From Deltaproteobacteria bacterium (lineage in GTDB: Bacteria; Desulfobacterota; Desulfuromonadia; Desulfuromonadales; Geopsychrobacteraceae): 53,783 nt of DNA. The stretch is taken from the NCBI GenBank assembly GCA_024276935.1, contig JAJRWH010000011.1:1-53783 (forward strand), in the 5' to 3' direction. This document shows, one piece after another, positions 31,256 to 42,070 of the stretch. A program made the translations under genes and the position numbers. The stretch's first letter is position 1, and every line of letters starts with the position of its first letter. Under the pieces are notes generated by a model. It ran no database searches. It was not told the origin of the DNA and saw only the letters and a program-made list of their open reading frames with translations.

Positions 31256-31963
31256 ATGTTAAAAATGAAACAGAAAGAAAAGAGAAGGGATCTATCTATG
31301 ACCAGCCAGACAAAAGAACCTGCCTACGGCTTTGGTGAAGAAGTTGCGAATGGGATCACTCACGGTATCGGGGCCTTGCTTTCGATTGCCGGACTTGTGG
31401 TCATGCTCGATTTTGCCTCATCGTATGGCAATATCTGGCACCTGGTTTCATGCAGTATTTTTGGCGCGACACTGATTTTCGCCTACATTTCATCAACACT
31501 TTACCACAGCATCCCGGCCCCGGAAGCAAAGCGTATTCTGCGGCTGTTCGACCATTCGGCAATCTTTTTCCTGATTGCCGGAACCTACACCCCGTTCACC
31601 CTGATCAGCCTCCGAGGGCCCTGGGGCTGGTCACTCTTCGCAACCGTCTGGGGACTGGCTGTTACCGGAGTTCTGTGTAAAATTTTTATGCCTCGAAAGC
31701 TGGCCGCATTTTCAACCCTGCTGTATCTTGCCATGGGATGGGTTATTGTCATCGCCGTACAACCCATGCTGACTCATGTCGCCCAGGGTGGTTTGTGGCT
31801 CCTGCTGGCAGGAGGATTGGCCTACACGGGCGGAGTTATCTTCTATGTGTGGGATCGGCTGCCCTATAATCATATGATCTGGCATCTGTTTGTCATGACC
31901 GGAAGCACCCTGCATTTTTTCGCTATCTTGCTCTACCTGGTCCCGGGCCCAGCAGCGGCCTGA
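31256..31963 (+). CDS. trhA: Hemolysin III / TrhA family membrane protein, 235 aa
   Basis: PAQR-superfamily protein with seven membrane segments from about residue 38 to the C-terminus. Seen: EEVANGITHGIGALLSIAGL, SSTLYHSIP and FDHSAIFFLIAGTYTPF, and late HMIWHLFVMTGSTLHFFAIL; these carry the conserved His/Asp/Ser residues of the family's zinc site. Members regulate membrane fatty-acid composition; direct hemolysis is doubtful. Two ATGs are possible, 31256 and 31298, and each has its own AAGGGAT-like ribosome site; the longer start adds a lysine-rich tail absent from homologues, so 31298 is also reasonable. Confidence 0.88.
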   Translation: MLKMKQKEKRRDLSMTSQTKEPAYGFGEEVANGITHGIGALLSIAGLVVMLDFASSYGNIWHLVSCSIFGATLIFAYISSTLYHSIPAPEAKRILRLFDHSAIFFLIAGTYTPFTLISLRGPWGWSLFATVWGLAVTGVLCKIFMPRKLAAFSTLLYLAMGWVIVIAVQPMLTHVAQGGLWLLLAGGLAYTGGVIFYVWDRLPYNHMIWHLFVMTGSTLHFFAILLYLVPGPAAA

Positions 31964-32012
31964 ACAAGCCGACCTGCCGGGAAACAGGACCGAACAAACT
32001 CCGGGGCAAGAT

Positions 32013-32852
32013 TCAGAAGTTGATGGCTCCGTAAAAACCCGCCGCAAAATCAGCACTGCTATCGCTCAGCCCCTTACCAATATAGGCCCCGATACTCTGC
32101 GTTTCTGACAGCTGGTAATCGGTTTTCAGTCGCACCTCCAGCGCATCATCATTCCCTGAAAAAGCGGCGGTCGAACCGGACACCGCCACCCCATAACCTG
32201 TGCGACGACTCAGCTGGTAGTGAATTGAACCCAGGTAGGTCCAGTAGTTATCCGGCTTATAATCTGCGGTCGAACCGGGCAGGATATAAAGTGTTTCCGC
32301 ATACAGTGTCCAGGCATTGAACCCCTTGGCAATACTGAGTCCGGCACCCGCATCAAAGGCTCCGGTCCCGAGCCCCTTATCCTTGTCAGCCGTCGGAATC
32401 TTCAGATAAGCCAGGGGACGGATCATCGGCCTGGCAGTGGTTTCTGCAAGCAAAACATAGCCCGTCGTCAAACTGATATCACCAGGACCACTTTGAGAAC
32501 TGGTTGTACTGGTGGTTCCACCACCTCCCCCCATTCCTGATGTCGAGGACCCACCTGACGTCTGCATGGGAAACCGCATCCCCCCGAGAGAAACTGTTGA
32601 GCTGTCACTCTGGTAGAGATAGGGGATTTCCAGATAAAAATCGAACCGGTCATTGGGAAAGTAGCTGATATCCAAGGCCAGACTATAACTGTCTGTCGTC
32701 TGGGTCGTGCCATAATCACCACTGGCAAAATCGAACCCGAGACTGACTGAAAATGGTGGATTTTCCGCGGCCATAACGCCTGTAGCCTGGCAGAAAAACA
32801 TTGTCACCCCCAGCAGAATCCCCCATAGTTTCATACCCTCACATCTGTTCAT
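32013..32852 (-). CDS. Outer-membrane beta-barrel protein, 279 aa
   Basis: Secreted protein with a signal peptide (KLWGILLGVTMFFCQATGVMA, then AENPPF). The mature part is made of alternating strands, with DRFDFYLEIPYLY, FNAWTLYAETLYILPG and a C-terminal ...GFYGAINF ending in Phe, as in outer-membrane barrels (transporter/MetA-like group). A Ser/Gly/Thr-rich low-complexity insert (about residues 98-120) probably forms a surface loop. The start at 32852 (GGGAGA eight bases upstream) is preferred; an ATG at 32834 would give a shorter signal. Substrate unknown. It faces the TrhA gene convergently. Confidence 0.75.
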   Translation of the reverse strand: MNRCEGMKLWGILLGVTMFFCQATGVMAAENPPFSVSLGFDFASGDYGTTQTTDSYSLALDISYFPNDRFDFYLEIPYLYQSDSSTVSLGGMRFPMQTSGGSSTSGMGGGGGTTSTTSSQSGPGDISLTTGYVLLAETTARPMIRPLAYLKIPTADKDKGLGTGAFDAGAGLSIAKGFNAWTLYAETLYILPGSTADYKPDNYWTYLGSIHYQLSRRTGYGVAVSGSTAAFSGNDDALEVRLKTDYQLSETQSIGAYIGKGLSDSSADFAAGFYGAINF

Positions 32853-32958
32853 TGCTTCGATCTCCCTGCAAGCACACCAGAGGCAGCCACAGATCAATCT
32901 GTGACCGCCTCTTTAAGTATAGGTACGAGCTCAGCTTAAACACAACCTCTGGCAAAAC

Positions 32959-33309
32959 TCACTCAGTGGGCTCGGTGGTCATTTCTGTATGCAGTGCGGA
33001 TCCATACCCTTGCCCAGCGTGAGTTCCATCCTGGGCCCGAACCTGATCCATATTTTGGTTCATGTTCTGATTACTGTATTGGTTTCTGTTCTGATTCATA
33101 TTTTGGTTCATGCTCCGTGAAGACATCTCTGCGGTAGCATGGTTGGTCATACTCATTGAACGGGTCATGCTTACCTGCCCTCGGGTGAAGCTGCTTCCGG
33201 CATGGGAACCTCCGCCACCACCGCCACCTCTGCCTGCGGTAGCAAAACCAGCGCTGCCAAGACTAACGGCCAAAGCGATCATGACAACAAACATATTTTT
33301 CATCAACAT
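32959..33309 (-). CDS. Small secreted Asn/Gln/Met-rich repeat protein, 116 aa
   Basis: Signal peptide (residues 1-25, ending FATA), then a polyglycine block (eight Gly in a row at about 27-34), a Met/Ser/Thr-rich segment, and short tandem repeats of the form MNQN (residues 67-90, about six imperfect copies). No family recognised. AAGGAG seven bases before the ATG at 33307-33309 supports translation. Low-complexity, methionine-rich exported proteins can bind metal or aggregate, but nothing here proves a role. It is encoded upstream of the beta-barrel gene on the same strand. Confidence 0.65.
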   Translation of the reverse strand: MLMKNMFVVMIALAVSLGSAGFATAGRGGGGGGGSHAGSSFTRGQVSMTRSMSMTNHATAEMSSRSMNQNMNQNRNQYSNQNMNQNMDQVRAQDGTHAGQGYGSALHTEMTTEPTE

Positions 33310-33565
33310 TCTGTTTCTCCTTACTCGGTTAAATGAATAGATTCGAGATTTCTCACTTAGAGAGTTCTGCTTGCCAGCAGCTGCGGCCTCAGGCAGATTT
33401 TCCTGCAACTCTCTGGTTCCTTTGTGTCTAGACTTGCCTGTTAGACGTAGGGAAATGAGAATAGGTTGACAAGAAAATCAGATTATATGCATTTTTTTAT
33501 TTAAGATGAGATTTCAGACCCTGACAGAGTCCTGCTGAAGACTTGAACAGGGTGCTTAAGGGATG

Positions 33566-34807
33566 TCAGGGAGAGACAGCACTGGTCCCGGCCAGATAGC
33601 CTGTCGACCAGCAAAGTTGAAGATTATAGCCTCCGGTCGGGCCATCCAGATCAATCATTTCACCGGCAAAAAACAGATTCTCAACCTTCTTTGAGCGCAT
33701 GGTCCGCATATCAATGTCATGCAGAGAAACACCCCCGGACGTAACAATCGCCTTGTTAAAACCATCGACTCCGGCAACCGGAAGTTCAAGTGGTTTGAAA
33801 AGATCCAGCAACTGCTGGCGCTCCTTACGGGTCACTGAATGGCATTTTTTGTGCGGATCAATTTTTGAGAGTTCGATAAAAATCGGGATCAGTGCCTTGG
33901 GCAGCAGGCCATCCAGAGCATTGGCAAAATTACGGTTCTGCTGAGCCGCAAGTTCACGTTGCAGGCGACGATCAAAGACGGCAGCATCCACTGCTGGTTT
34001 CAAATCGAGAACCAGAGTGACCTTGCCCGTTGCGAGAGCATCACGCACCCTGGCACTCATATCGAGAATTATGGGGCCACCGATTCCCTGGCGGGTAAAA
34101 CAAGCCTCGCCAAATCTCTCACAGAGAGTCTTTCCGTTCTGGGTAGCACGAATCCGAACATTTTTGAGATTAAAATGACTGGCCTGGGCAGTCCAGTCGA
34201 GATCGAGAATCAGAGGGACCAAAGTTGGTTTGGGAGTGACAAGTTGATGACCCGTCTGCCGGGCCCACTGATATCCATCACCGGTACAACCGGTCTCGGG
34301 ATAGGAAAGTCCTCCGGTCGCAACAACATAATTGGCAGCGTTAAAATTCCCCCGCGAGGTAACAACCGAATCGATTCTTCCGCCGGCCTGGTGAATTTTT
34401 TTCACCTGACAGAGAGTCTGGACTTCAACGCCCGCCTCGGCGAGAAAACGTTGCAGAATCCTCTGCACCGATACCGCATCACCTTGAGCCGGGAAAATTC
34501 GGCCGCCACGCTCGGTGACCAACTTCAAACCGCGTTGTTCGAAGAAATCAACCGTTTGTTCTACACCAAAAGCATAGAGTGCCGTCAGCAACGCCCGTCC
34601 GTCTTTTCCGAAAGGCTCGACAAACCGCCGGGGTTCATATTCGGCATGGGTGATATTGCAGCGCCCTTTTCCGGTAATCAGAACCTTGGCACCACAACGT
34701 CGGTTTTTCTCAAGCAACAAAACCCGCTGACCCTGTAAAGCAGCAAATCCTGCGGCAAAGGTGCCAGCAGGTCCACCACCAACAACAATCAGATCGTATA
34801 TATTCAT
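33566..34807 (-). CDS. FAD-dependent oxidoreductase, HI0933/BaiN family, 413 aa
   Basis: Flavoprotein of the HI0933-like family (PF03486). Seen: an N-terminal dinucleotide fold YDLIVVGGGPAGTFAAGFAA, the family signature GAKVLITGKGRCNITH, a middle NAANYVVATGGLSYPETGCT segment and the C-terminal KVENLFFAGEMIDLDGPTGGYN. A threonine follows the glycine motif and the length is normal. The ATG at 34807 is chosen since the frame's earlier start is TTG without homology. The physiological substrate is unknown for most members. It follows guaA on the same strand with a 68-base gap. Confidence 0.9.
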   Translation of the reverse strand: MNIYDLIVVGGGPAGTFAAGFAALQGQRVLLLEKNRRCGAKVLITGKGRCNITHAEYEPRRFVEPFGKDGRALLTALYAFGVEQTVDFFEQRGLKLVTERGGRIFPAQGDAVSVQRILQRFLAEAGVEVQTLCQVKKIHQAGGRIDSVVTSRGNFNAANYVVATGGLSYPETGCTGDGYQWARQTGHQLVTPKPTLVPLILDLDWTAQASHFNLKNVRIRATQNGKTLCERFGEACFTRQGIGGPIILDMSARVRDALATGKVTLVLDLKPAVDAAVFDRRLQRELAAQQNRNFANALDGLLPKALIPIFIELSKIDPHKKCHSVTRKERQQLLDLFKPLELPVAGVDGFNKAIVTSGGVSLHDIDMRTMRSKKVENLFFAGEMIDLDGPTGGYNLQLCWSTGYLAGTSAVSP

Positions 34808-34875
34808 TCTTTTCGTCAACCTGAATCAGCGGCTCCAATCAGGCAGAACAGCTGATGACGGAATCGCCAAAAAAC

Positions 34876-36434
34876 CTATTCCCACTCGATCGTCGCTGGC
34901 GGTTTGCTTGAAATATCGTAGGCCACACGGTTGATTCCCTTGACCTCGTTGATAATCCGGCCACTGATCCGCGCCAAATCATCATAAGGCATCGGATACC
35001 AGCCCGCAGTCATGAAATCCCTGGTTTCAACGGCTCGCAGAGCAACAACATATTCATAGGTGCGACCGTCCCCCATCACGCCAACACTCTTGACCGGCAG
35101 GAAAACCGCAAAAGCCTGGCTGATTTTGTCGTAGTGACCACTGGCATAGAGCTCTTCGATGTAGATGGCATCGGCCTGACGCAAAATATCGCAGTACTCT
35201 TTTTTGACCTCACCCAGGATACGTACCCCCAACCCCGGCCCCGGAAAAGGATGCCGCCAGACCATGCGATGCGGCAGGCCCAGTTCTTCGCCCACGGCAC
35301 GAACCTCATCCTTGAACATTTCACGCAGGGGCTCGAGTAACTTGAGCGTCATATAATCAGGAAGCCCCCCTACATTGTGGTGGCTTTTTATATTATGGGC
35401 CTTACCGGTTTTGGCTCCGGCCGATTCGATCACATCAGGATAGATGGTCCCCTGGGCCAGCCACCGGGCATTGGCAAGTTTTTTTGACTCTTCTTCAAAG
35501 ATATCGACAAACAGATTGCCAATAATCTTGCGTTTTTTTTCCGGGTCGGCCTCTCCGGCCAGCTTGGCCAGAAAACGCTCTTCAGCATCAACCCGAATCA
35601 CCTTGACCCCAAGGTTCTCGGCGAAGGTTGTCATCACCTGATCACCCTCACCCAGACGCAGTAAACCGTTATCAACGAAAACACAGGTCAACTGATTGCC
35701 GATAGCACGATGAATCAAAGCCGCTGCCACCGACGAATCAACCCCTCCGGAAAGCCCGAGAATAACCTCTTCACTGCCAACCTGCTCGCGAATACGGGCG
35801 ATGGCATCTTCAATAATTTTGCCCGGAGTCCATTGCCCGGTACAGCCACAGATCTGCCGGACGAAAGTATCGAGCAACTGCTCCCCACGCGGCGTATGGT
35901 TGACCTCGGGGTGGAACTGAACACCATAGAGATTTTTGGCAAGGTTCTGAATGGCACAGACCGGGGCATTGGTCGTATGAGCGACCGTCTCAAAACCCTG
36001 CGGCATGGTCTCGACATGATCACCATGGCTCATCCAGACCGGGCTGCTGCCGTCAATGAAAAACCCGTCGAACAAAGGACCAGGGCTGCCTTCAGCCATC
36101 AATTCTGCGTGGCCATATTCGCGCTTGCCCGCAGCAATCACCTGGCCACCAAAATGGCGGCTCATCAGCTGCATTCCGTAACAAATGCCAAGAACCGGTA
36201 CTCCCAGATCAAAAAGTTCTTCGGCAATTTGCGGCGCGCCCTCTTCATAAACCGACTTGGGCCCCCCTGAAAGAATAATACCCCTGGCACCAAAGGCTTT
36301 GATTTCTTCGAGCCCCATATCAAAAGGATGCAGCTCGCAGTAGACGTGCGCCTCGCGCACACGGCGTGCGATCAATTGAGTGTACTGGGAGCCAAAATCG
36401 AGGATCAGGATTTTTTCACTGTGAATGTCAGACA

Positions 36435-36435
<1 letters not shown>
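34876..36435 (-). CDS. guaA: GMP synthase (glutamine-hydrolysing), 519 aa
   Basis: Aminates XMP to GMP. It has an N-terminal class I glutamine amidotransferase (residues 1-200; [17 protein letters not shown], catalytic Cys in [11 protein letters not shown], and a His/Glu pair in [12 protein letters not shown]), a middle PP-loop ATP pyrophosphatase with [17 protein letters not shown], and a C-terminal dimerisation domain ending in KPPATIEWE. The ATG at 36433-36435 shares one base with the guaB stop (TGATG), so guaB-guaA are coupled. Normal length. Confidence 0.97.
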
Positions 36436-37916
<1,481 letters not shown>

Positions 37917-38006
37917 TTAGCGTAACGGCCTGCCTGGGGTCAGGTCCGAATTTAACCGGCGAATCTATCTGAAACCTCCCCCCTCGTCAAGAATCGCTTA
38001 TAAAAA

Positions 38007-38044
38007 AAACGGCCCCGGCGTTCGTTTCCCGCCGGGGCCGTTTT
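38007..38044 (-). terminator. Intrinsic terminator of prfB
   Basis: AAAACGGCCCCGGCG and its exact reverse complement form a 15-bp stem around a short loop, with T4 on the distal side. It touches the prfB stop codon and separates prfB from guaB. Confidence 0.92.
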
Positions 38045-39142
38045 CTAGTCTTTTTCGCCCAGTAAAAAGGCCTCGATAAAGCCATCCAGATCACCATCCA
38101 ACACCGCATCGGTGTTGCCAACTTCAAAGTTGGTCCGGTGATCCTTGACCATGCGGTAAGGATGCAGGACATAGCTGCGAATCTGACTGCCCCAACCGAT
38201 TTCTTTTTTGTCTTCTGAAAAAGCGGCGGCCTCTTCCTCTTTTTTGCGCATTTCCTGTTCATAGAGACGCGCTTTAAGTTGCTTCATCGCCGTCGCCCGG
38301 TTTTTGTGCTGACTGCGTTCGTTCTGGCAGGCCACGACAATCCCGCTGGGGATGTGGGTGATCCGAATTGCCGAATCGGTTTTGTTGATGTGCTGACCAC
38401 CGGCGCCACTGGCCCGGAAAGTATCGACCTTGATATCCTTGTCTTCAACTTCGATTTCAATGGAATCGTCAAGCTCGGGAAAAACAAAAACCGAGCAAAA
38501 TGAGGTATGTCGACGGGCACTCGAATCATAAGGCGAGATGCGAACCAGACGGTGAATTCCGTTTTCAGCCCGTAAATAACCATAGGCAAAGTCACCCACG
38601 ACACTGAAGGTCGCACTTTTGATCCCCGCATCATCACCAGCCTGATACTCGGTCATCTCGGTTTTAAACCCGCGCCGCTCACAGTAGCGTAAATACATCC
38701 GCAGCAGCATTTCGGCCCAGTCCTGGGCCTCGGTCCCCCCCGCGCCAGCATTGATGCTCAAGGTGGCATTGTTTGCGTCATGGGGGCCGGACAACATGCG
38801 GGCGAATTCCATTTTCTCGACCTGCTTCGCCAGCTGTGGCAGGAGCTCATTCAGCTCATCGAGTGAATCCTGATCAGCCGATTCTTCACCCAGTTCGATC
38901 AGAACTTCGGCATCTTCAAGCTGCTGCTGAACCTCTTCACAGTTTTCAACAATTTTCTGCAAGCTGGTTCGTTCGCGCAACAGATCCTGCGCCTGATCAC
39001 CCATATCCCAGAACCCGGGACGGGCAATTTCAGCTTCAAGTTCGGCGACCCGTTCCTTCTTGGCCGGGATATCGAGATACTTCCAAAGCTCGGCGAGTTT
39101 CTCCTGTAGATCTTTGACGGTCTCTTTGGGCTCGCGGAACAT
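38045..39142 (-). CDS. prfB: Peptide chain release factor 2, 365 aa
   Basis: Recognises UGA and UAA stop codons. Seen: the GGQ motif in RASGAGGQHINKTDSAIRIT, the SPF-equivalent codon-recognition tripeptide region in RISPYDSSARRHTS (here SPY), and DGDLDGFIEAFL at the C-terminus. Most bacterial prfB genes need a +1 frameshift at an internal UGA near codon 25. Here the corresponding site reads TAT CTC GAT, with no UGA and no slippery CUU, so the gene is a continuous frame and lacks that autoregulation. CAGGAG precedes the ATG at 39142. Its UAA/UGA role matters for the two in-frame TAA genes in this window. Confidence 0.95.
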   Translation of the reverse strand: MFREPKETVKDLQEKLAELWKYLDIPAKKERVAELEAEIARPGFWDMGDQAQDLLRERTSLQKIVENCEEVQQQLEDAEVLIELGEESADQDSLDELNELLPQLAKQVEKMEFARMLSGPHDANNATLSINAGAGGTEAQDWAEMLLRMYLRYCERRGFKTEMTEYQAGDDAGIKSATFSVVGDFAYGYLRAENGIHRLVRISPYDSSARRHTSFCSVFVFPELDDSIEIEVEDKDIKVDTFRASGAGGQHINKTDSAIRITHIPSGIVVACQNERSQHKNRATAMKQLKARLYEQEMRKKEEEAAAFSEDKKEIGWGSQIRSYVLHPYRMVKDHRTNFEVGNTDAVLDGDLDGFIEAFLLGEKD

Positions 39143-39286
39143 CTTGACTCCTGCTGCGGGTATATGACCGCCCCACCAGCCACAAAGGGCGGATGGGGCG
39201 GAGCGGTATCATCAGTCAGTGAAGGCGGCGATTATATATAAAAAAGGGGGCAGACTCAAGTGGTGAAAAGTTATATTCTGCTGATC

Positions 39287-39940
39287 TCAGCGTTCATCCC
39301 GAATATGGATTTCACGGGCCAGGACATCATCGACAGCAAACTGACTGTGACCGACCTTGAAAACATAACTGGGAAAACGCTGCACCAGGACAAGGCGGTT
39401 ACCCGGCAGCACCCCCATACTCATCAGTTTCTGCATCTTCTGGGCATCGCTGATTGCCAGATAGGCGATTTCACCCGATTGCCCCGCCTTCAATTCGGTC
39501 AGAGGAACCACACCGGGTTCCCCCTTTTTACGGGCCTCCTCACAACAAGGCCCAGGTGGAATGGGTTTGCCATGCGGACAGGTGATCGGATGATTCAGCA
39601 GGGTACAGATTTTGGTATCGACTCCTTCGTGGAGCAGATGTTCAAACTCACAGGCCTGATCGTTTCCTTTTTCGCCCTGAATATCCAGAATATCCATCAT
39701 CAACCGTTCAGCCAGACGATGCCTCCGGACAGTCATTTCGGCTTCAGGTCGACCTTCCTTGCGTAAATAGAGTCGATCGGCACGGGTTTCTACATAGGCC
39801 AGCCTGACCAGTTCGTTCAAGGCTGCATCTTCATCGCCCAGGTCAAGATCACTCAGCAGGCAACCCACTTCGTCTTCTTCGACCGTCGCGATCCAGAGAG
39901 ATTCCAGAATCTCTTCCGCATGGGGAGAAAGCTTTTCCAT
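39287..39940 (-). CDS. DtxR-type metal regulator fused to FeoA domain, 217 aa
   Basis: The N-terminal winged helix (about residues 1-65; EEILESLWIATVEEDEVG start) and the dimerisation/metal domain (about 66-135; HRLAERLMMDILDIQG, CEFEHLLHEGVD, HPITCPHGKPIPPGPCC) are those of DtxR/MntR-family repressors. The C-terminal SH3-like FeoA domain (about 145-217) contains VVPLTELKAGQSGEIAYLAI and LMSMGVLPGNRLVLVQRFP. It is the last gene of the iron operon and overlaps the small Cys-rich gene by one base (TGATG). No separate feoA is seen, so this domain may both sense and assist FeoB. Metal specificity (Fe or Mn) is not set by sequence alone. Confidence 0.85.
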   Translation of the reverse strand: MEKLSPHAEEILESLWIATVEEDEVGCLLSDLDLGDEDAALNELVRLAYVETRADRLYLRKEGRPEAEMTVRRHRLAERLMMDILDIQGEKGNDQACEFEHLLHEGVDTKICTLLNHPITCPHGKPIPPGPCCEEARKKGEPGVVPLTELKAGQSGEIAYLAISDAQKMQKLMSMGVLPGNRLVLVQRFPSYVFKVGHSQFAVDDVLAREIHIRDER

Positions 39941-40116
39941 CAGCAATCATCCTTCTTTGGTTTCGGCTGCAAGAAACGCTCGAGAAATTTGCTCGGCGCA
40001 GGATTTGCGTAGCCGCAATAGGGACAATGTACCTTGCGACAACGGCTGCCGCAACCACCACAAGAATTCAAACCGACCTTATCGGGAATCTCTTTCGCGC
40101 AGTAACCACAAATCAT
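39940..40116 (-). CDS. Small Cys-rich protein of the feo operon, 58 aa
   Basis: Cys residues at 3, 6, 19, 22, 26, 31 and 34 (CGYC, CGGCGSRC, CPYCGY) suggest one or two metal-binding knuckles; Cys 58 ends the chain. A basic C-terminal tail follows. The ATG at 40114-40116 overlaps the feoB stop as ATGA, a better choice than the longer frame starting 42 bases earlier. It is coupled at both ends, to feoB and to the DtxR-FeoA gene, so it probably acts with FeoB. It occupies the place FeoC holds in other operons but is not clearly homologous to it. Function unknown. Confidence 0.7.
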   Translation of the reverse strand: MICGYCAKEIPDKVGLNSCGGCGSRCRKVHCPYCGYANPAPSKFLERFLQPKPKKDDC

Positions 40117-42065
40117 GACAAAATCCCGGTTGCCAGCAAAAATGTATTCAATGCCCACCCTGTTGCAAAGGCCAGGACTGAAACAAAAACAAAAATCAGC
40201 AATGAAGTTTTAAGACCTCGTTCCTTTTTCATCATCAAAAACTGCGCAATGCAGGGAACAAACAGAGTAAGAGTGACCGCAGCAACAGTTAACTGCGCCG
40301 GGTTGAGCAATCCGGCAGTTTGCAGATCATAAAGACCTGCGGCACCAAAATCCCGGCGAAAAAAACCAAAGATAAAGGCTGCCGAGGCATCGGGAGGCAA
40401 ACCGATAGCGGTAACAACCGGAGTCATGCCCTTCACCACCAGATCCAGAACTCCACTCATCTTGCCCGCCCACAGAATGATCGAAGCGATCAAAAACAGG
40501 GGCAGAATCTCAAGAAAGTAGGATTGCATTCGGGTCAGGGTTTTCACCATGACATTGCGCAGTTGCGGCAAACGCATCGGTGGAATTTCCATATAGAAAA
40601 CCGGATTCTCACCAGGTAAAACCCGGGCAGAAAGAAACCCGATCAACAGAAAAATACCGATCATCACAACCAGCCAGACCATCAATGCACCAGGAACAAT
40701 GGAAAGCAGGCCCAGAATAACTCCCAATTGAGCGCTGCAAGGGATAGCAAGGGCAAGCAGAACCGTCGCAATGACACGTTCGCGCCGCGTCTCCAGAGTC
40801 CGGGTCACCATCGTGGCCATGGTATCGCAACCAAAGCCAAGAACCATCGGAATGACCGCTCGCCCGGACAAACCGATCTGTTTAAACAAACGATCAACCA
40901 GCATCGCCAGACGAGGAAAGTAGCCGGTATCTTCAAGCAGGGAGAAAATCAGGAAAAAGGTCCCGACAATGGGCAAAACCAGCGCGATCGCATAACGTAC
41001 TCCCAGGGTCCAGAGTCCATATTCCCCGGCCAGCAGCTCACGTAACCAGTAGATATCTGTCAAATTATGCAAAAAACCGATCACCGCCGGGTTGATATAT
41101 TTCTCAAACAGAACACCTTCGAGAAAATCGACCAGCGTCCCGGCACCAAAGTTACCGACGAACTGATAAAGACCGAAATAGAGCACCAGCAACAGAATCG
41201 GCACACCACTGATCGGACTCATGGCCCAGCGTGACAGCATCTCGCCAAATGAGGGGTGCTCGTCTTCATCCTGCTGCAGGGCCCCATCCAGCATTTTACG
41301 GGTCATTCGCTTCCGTTCGAGACTGATCTGCAAATTCAGATCAGCCCGGCGTGCAAACTGGATTTCACGCAGCACCGGAGCGATCAAGGGAAACCCGTCG
41401 CCCTCTTCTGCCCGCACCATTTCCTCAACTTCAGCATCTTTCTGCATCAGCAGAATTGCCGTTGCCCTGGTTCCCAATGGATAGTCACCCGTCAAAAGAC
41501 TGGCCAGACGTGCAATATCGGTCTCAAGATCAACAGCGTAAGGTTCGAACGAAGCTGTCGGTTCCTTGCAGGCCGCAATGGCCTGTTGCAGTTCATCCAG
41601 ACCCTGGCGACGTTTCATCACAGTCCCGACAACCGGGATTCCCAGATTCTTCTGGAGCTGTGCCAGATCGAAATGCATGCCGAGACGTTCTGCCTCGTCA
41701 AGAATATTGACCACCAGAATGACAGGCAAGCCAGCTTCGATCAGTTGCAGGGTCATCGGCAACATCCGTTCGATGTTGCGTGCATCAACAACATGCAACA
41801 GAACATCTGGCCGATCGGTCAAAAGAATTTTTCTGGCAACCCTTTCCTCTTCGGTGATCGGCATCAGCGAATACATGCCGGGCGTATCAAGAACTTCGTA
41901 ACTGCGTCCTTCAATCCGGCAGCGCCCGCTCGAAACTTCGACCGAGGTTCCCGGATAGTTGGAAACCATGGTGTACGAACCGGTCAGAACGTTGAACAAG
42001 ACACTCTTGCCGACATTGGGATTACCAACCAGTACAATTCGAGGATTTTGTGATTCTTCATGCAT
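40113..42065 (-). CDS. feoB: Ferrous iron transporter FeoB, 650 aa
   Basis: Fe(II) permease with a cytoplasmic N-terminal GTPase. Seen: G1 GNPNVGKS (14-21), G2 region YPGTSVEVSSG, G3 DTPG, and G4-type NILDE, then the helical GDI region and a membrane domain of about 8-10 helices (from about residue 280), with the Cys-containing IPMVLGFGCDTMA and VLLALAIPCSAQLG gates and MEIPPMRLPQLRNV. The ATG at 42063-42065 is five bases past the fur stop. Start context is weak, so coupling to fur is likely. At 650 residues it is slightly shorter than the 773-residue E. coli protein. Confidence 0.96.
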   Translation of the reverse strand: MHEESQNPRIVLVGNPNVGKSVLFNVLTGSYTMVSNYPGTSVEVSSGRCRIEGRSYEVLDTPGMYSLMPITEEERVARKILLTDRPDVLLHVVDARNIERMLPMTLQLIEAGLPVILVVNILDEAERLGMHFDLAQLQKNLGIPVVGTVMKRRQGLDELQQAIAACKEPTASFEPYAVDLETDIARLASLLTGDYPLGTRATAILLMQKDAEVEEMVRAEEGDGFPLIAPVLREIQFARRADLNLQISLERKRMTRKMLDGALQQDEDEHPSFGEMLSRWAMSPISGVPILLLVLYFGLYQFVGNFGAGTLVDFLEGVLFEKYINPAVIGFLHNLTDIYWLRELLAGEYGLWTLGVRYAIALVLPIVGTFFLIFSLLEDTGYFPRLAMLVDRLFKQIGLSGRAVIPMVLGFGCDTMATMVTRTLETRRERVIATVLLALAIPCSAQLGVILGLLSIVPGALMVWLVVMIGIFLLIGFLSARVLPGENPVFYMEIPPMRLPQLRNVMVKTLTRMQSYFLEILPLFLIASIILWAGKMSGVLDLVVKGMTPVVTAIGLPPDASAAFIFGFFRRDFGAAGLYDLQTAGLLNPAQLTVAAVTLTLFVPCIAQFLMMKKERGLKTSLLIFVFVSVLAFATGWALNTFLLATGILS

Positions 42066-42070
42066 ATTGA

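Noticed and set aside
33409-33480. GEMM (c-di-GMP) riboswitch upstream of the Asn/Gln-rich gene
   Set aside because: The conserved core and the closing GACGCAAAGCC-type segment are absent; only a plain inverted repeat is present.
39040-39100. Programmed +1 frameshift in prfB
   Set aside because: No internal UGA or slippery CUU at the expected site; the frame is continuous.
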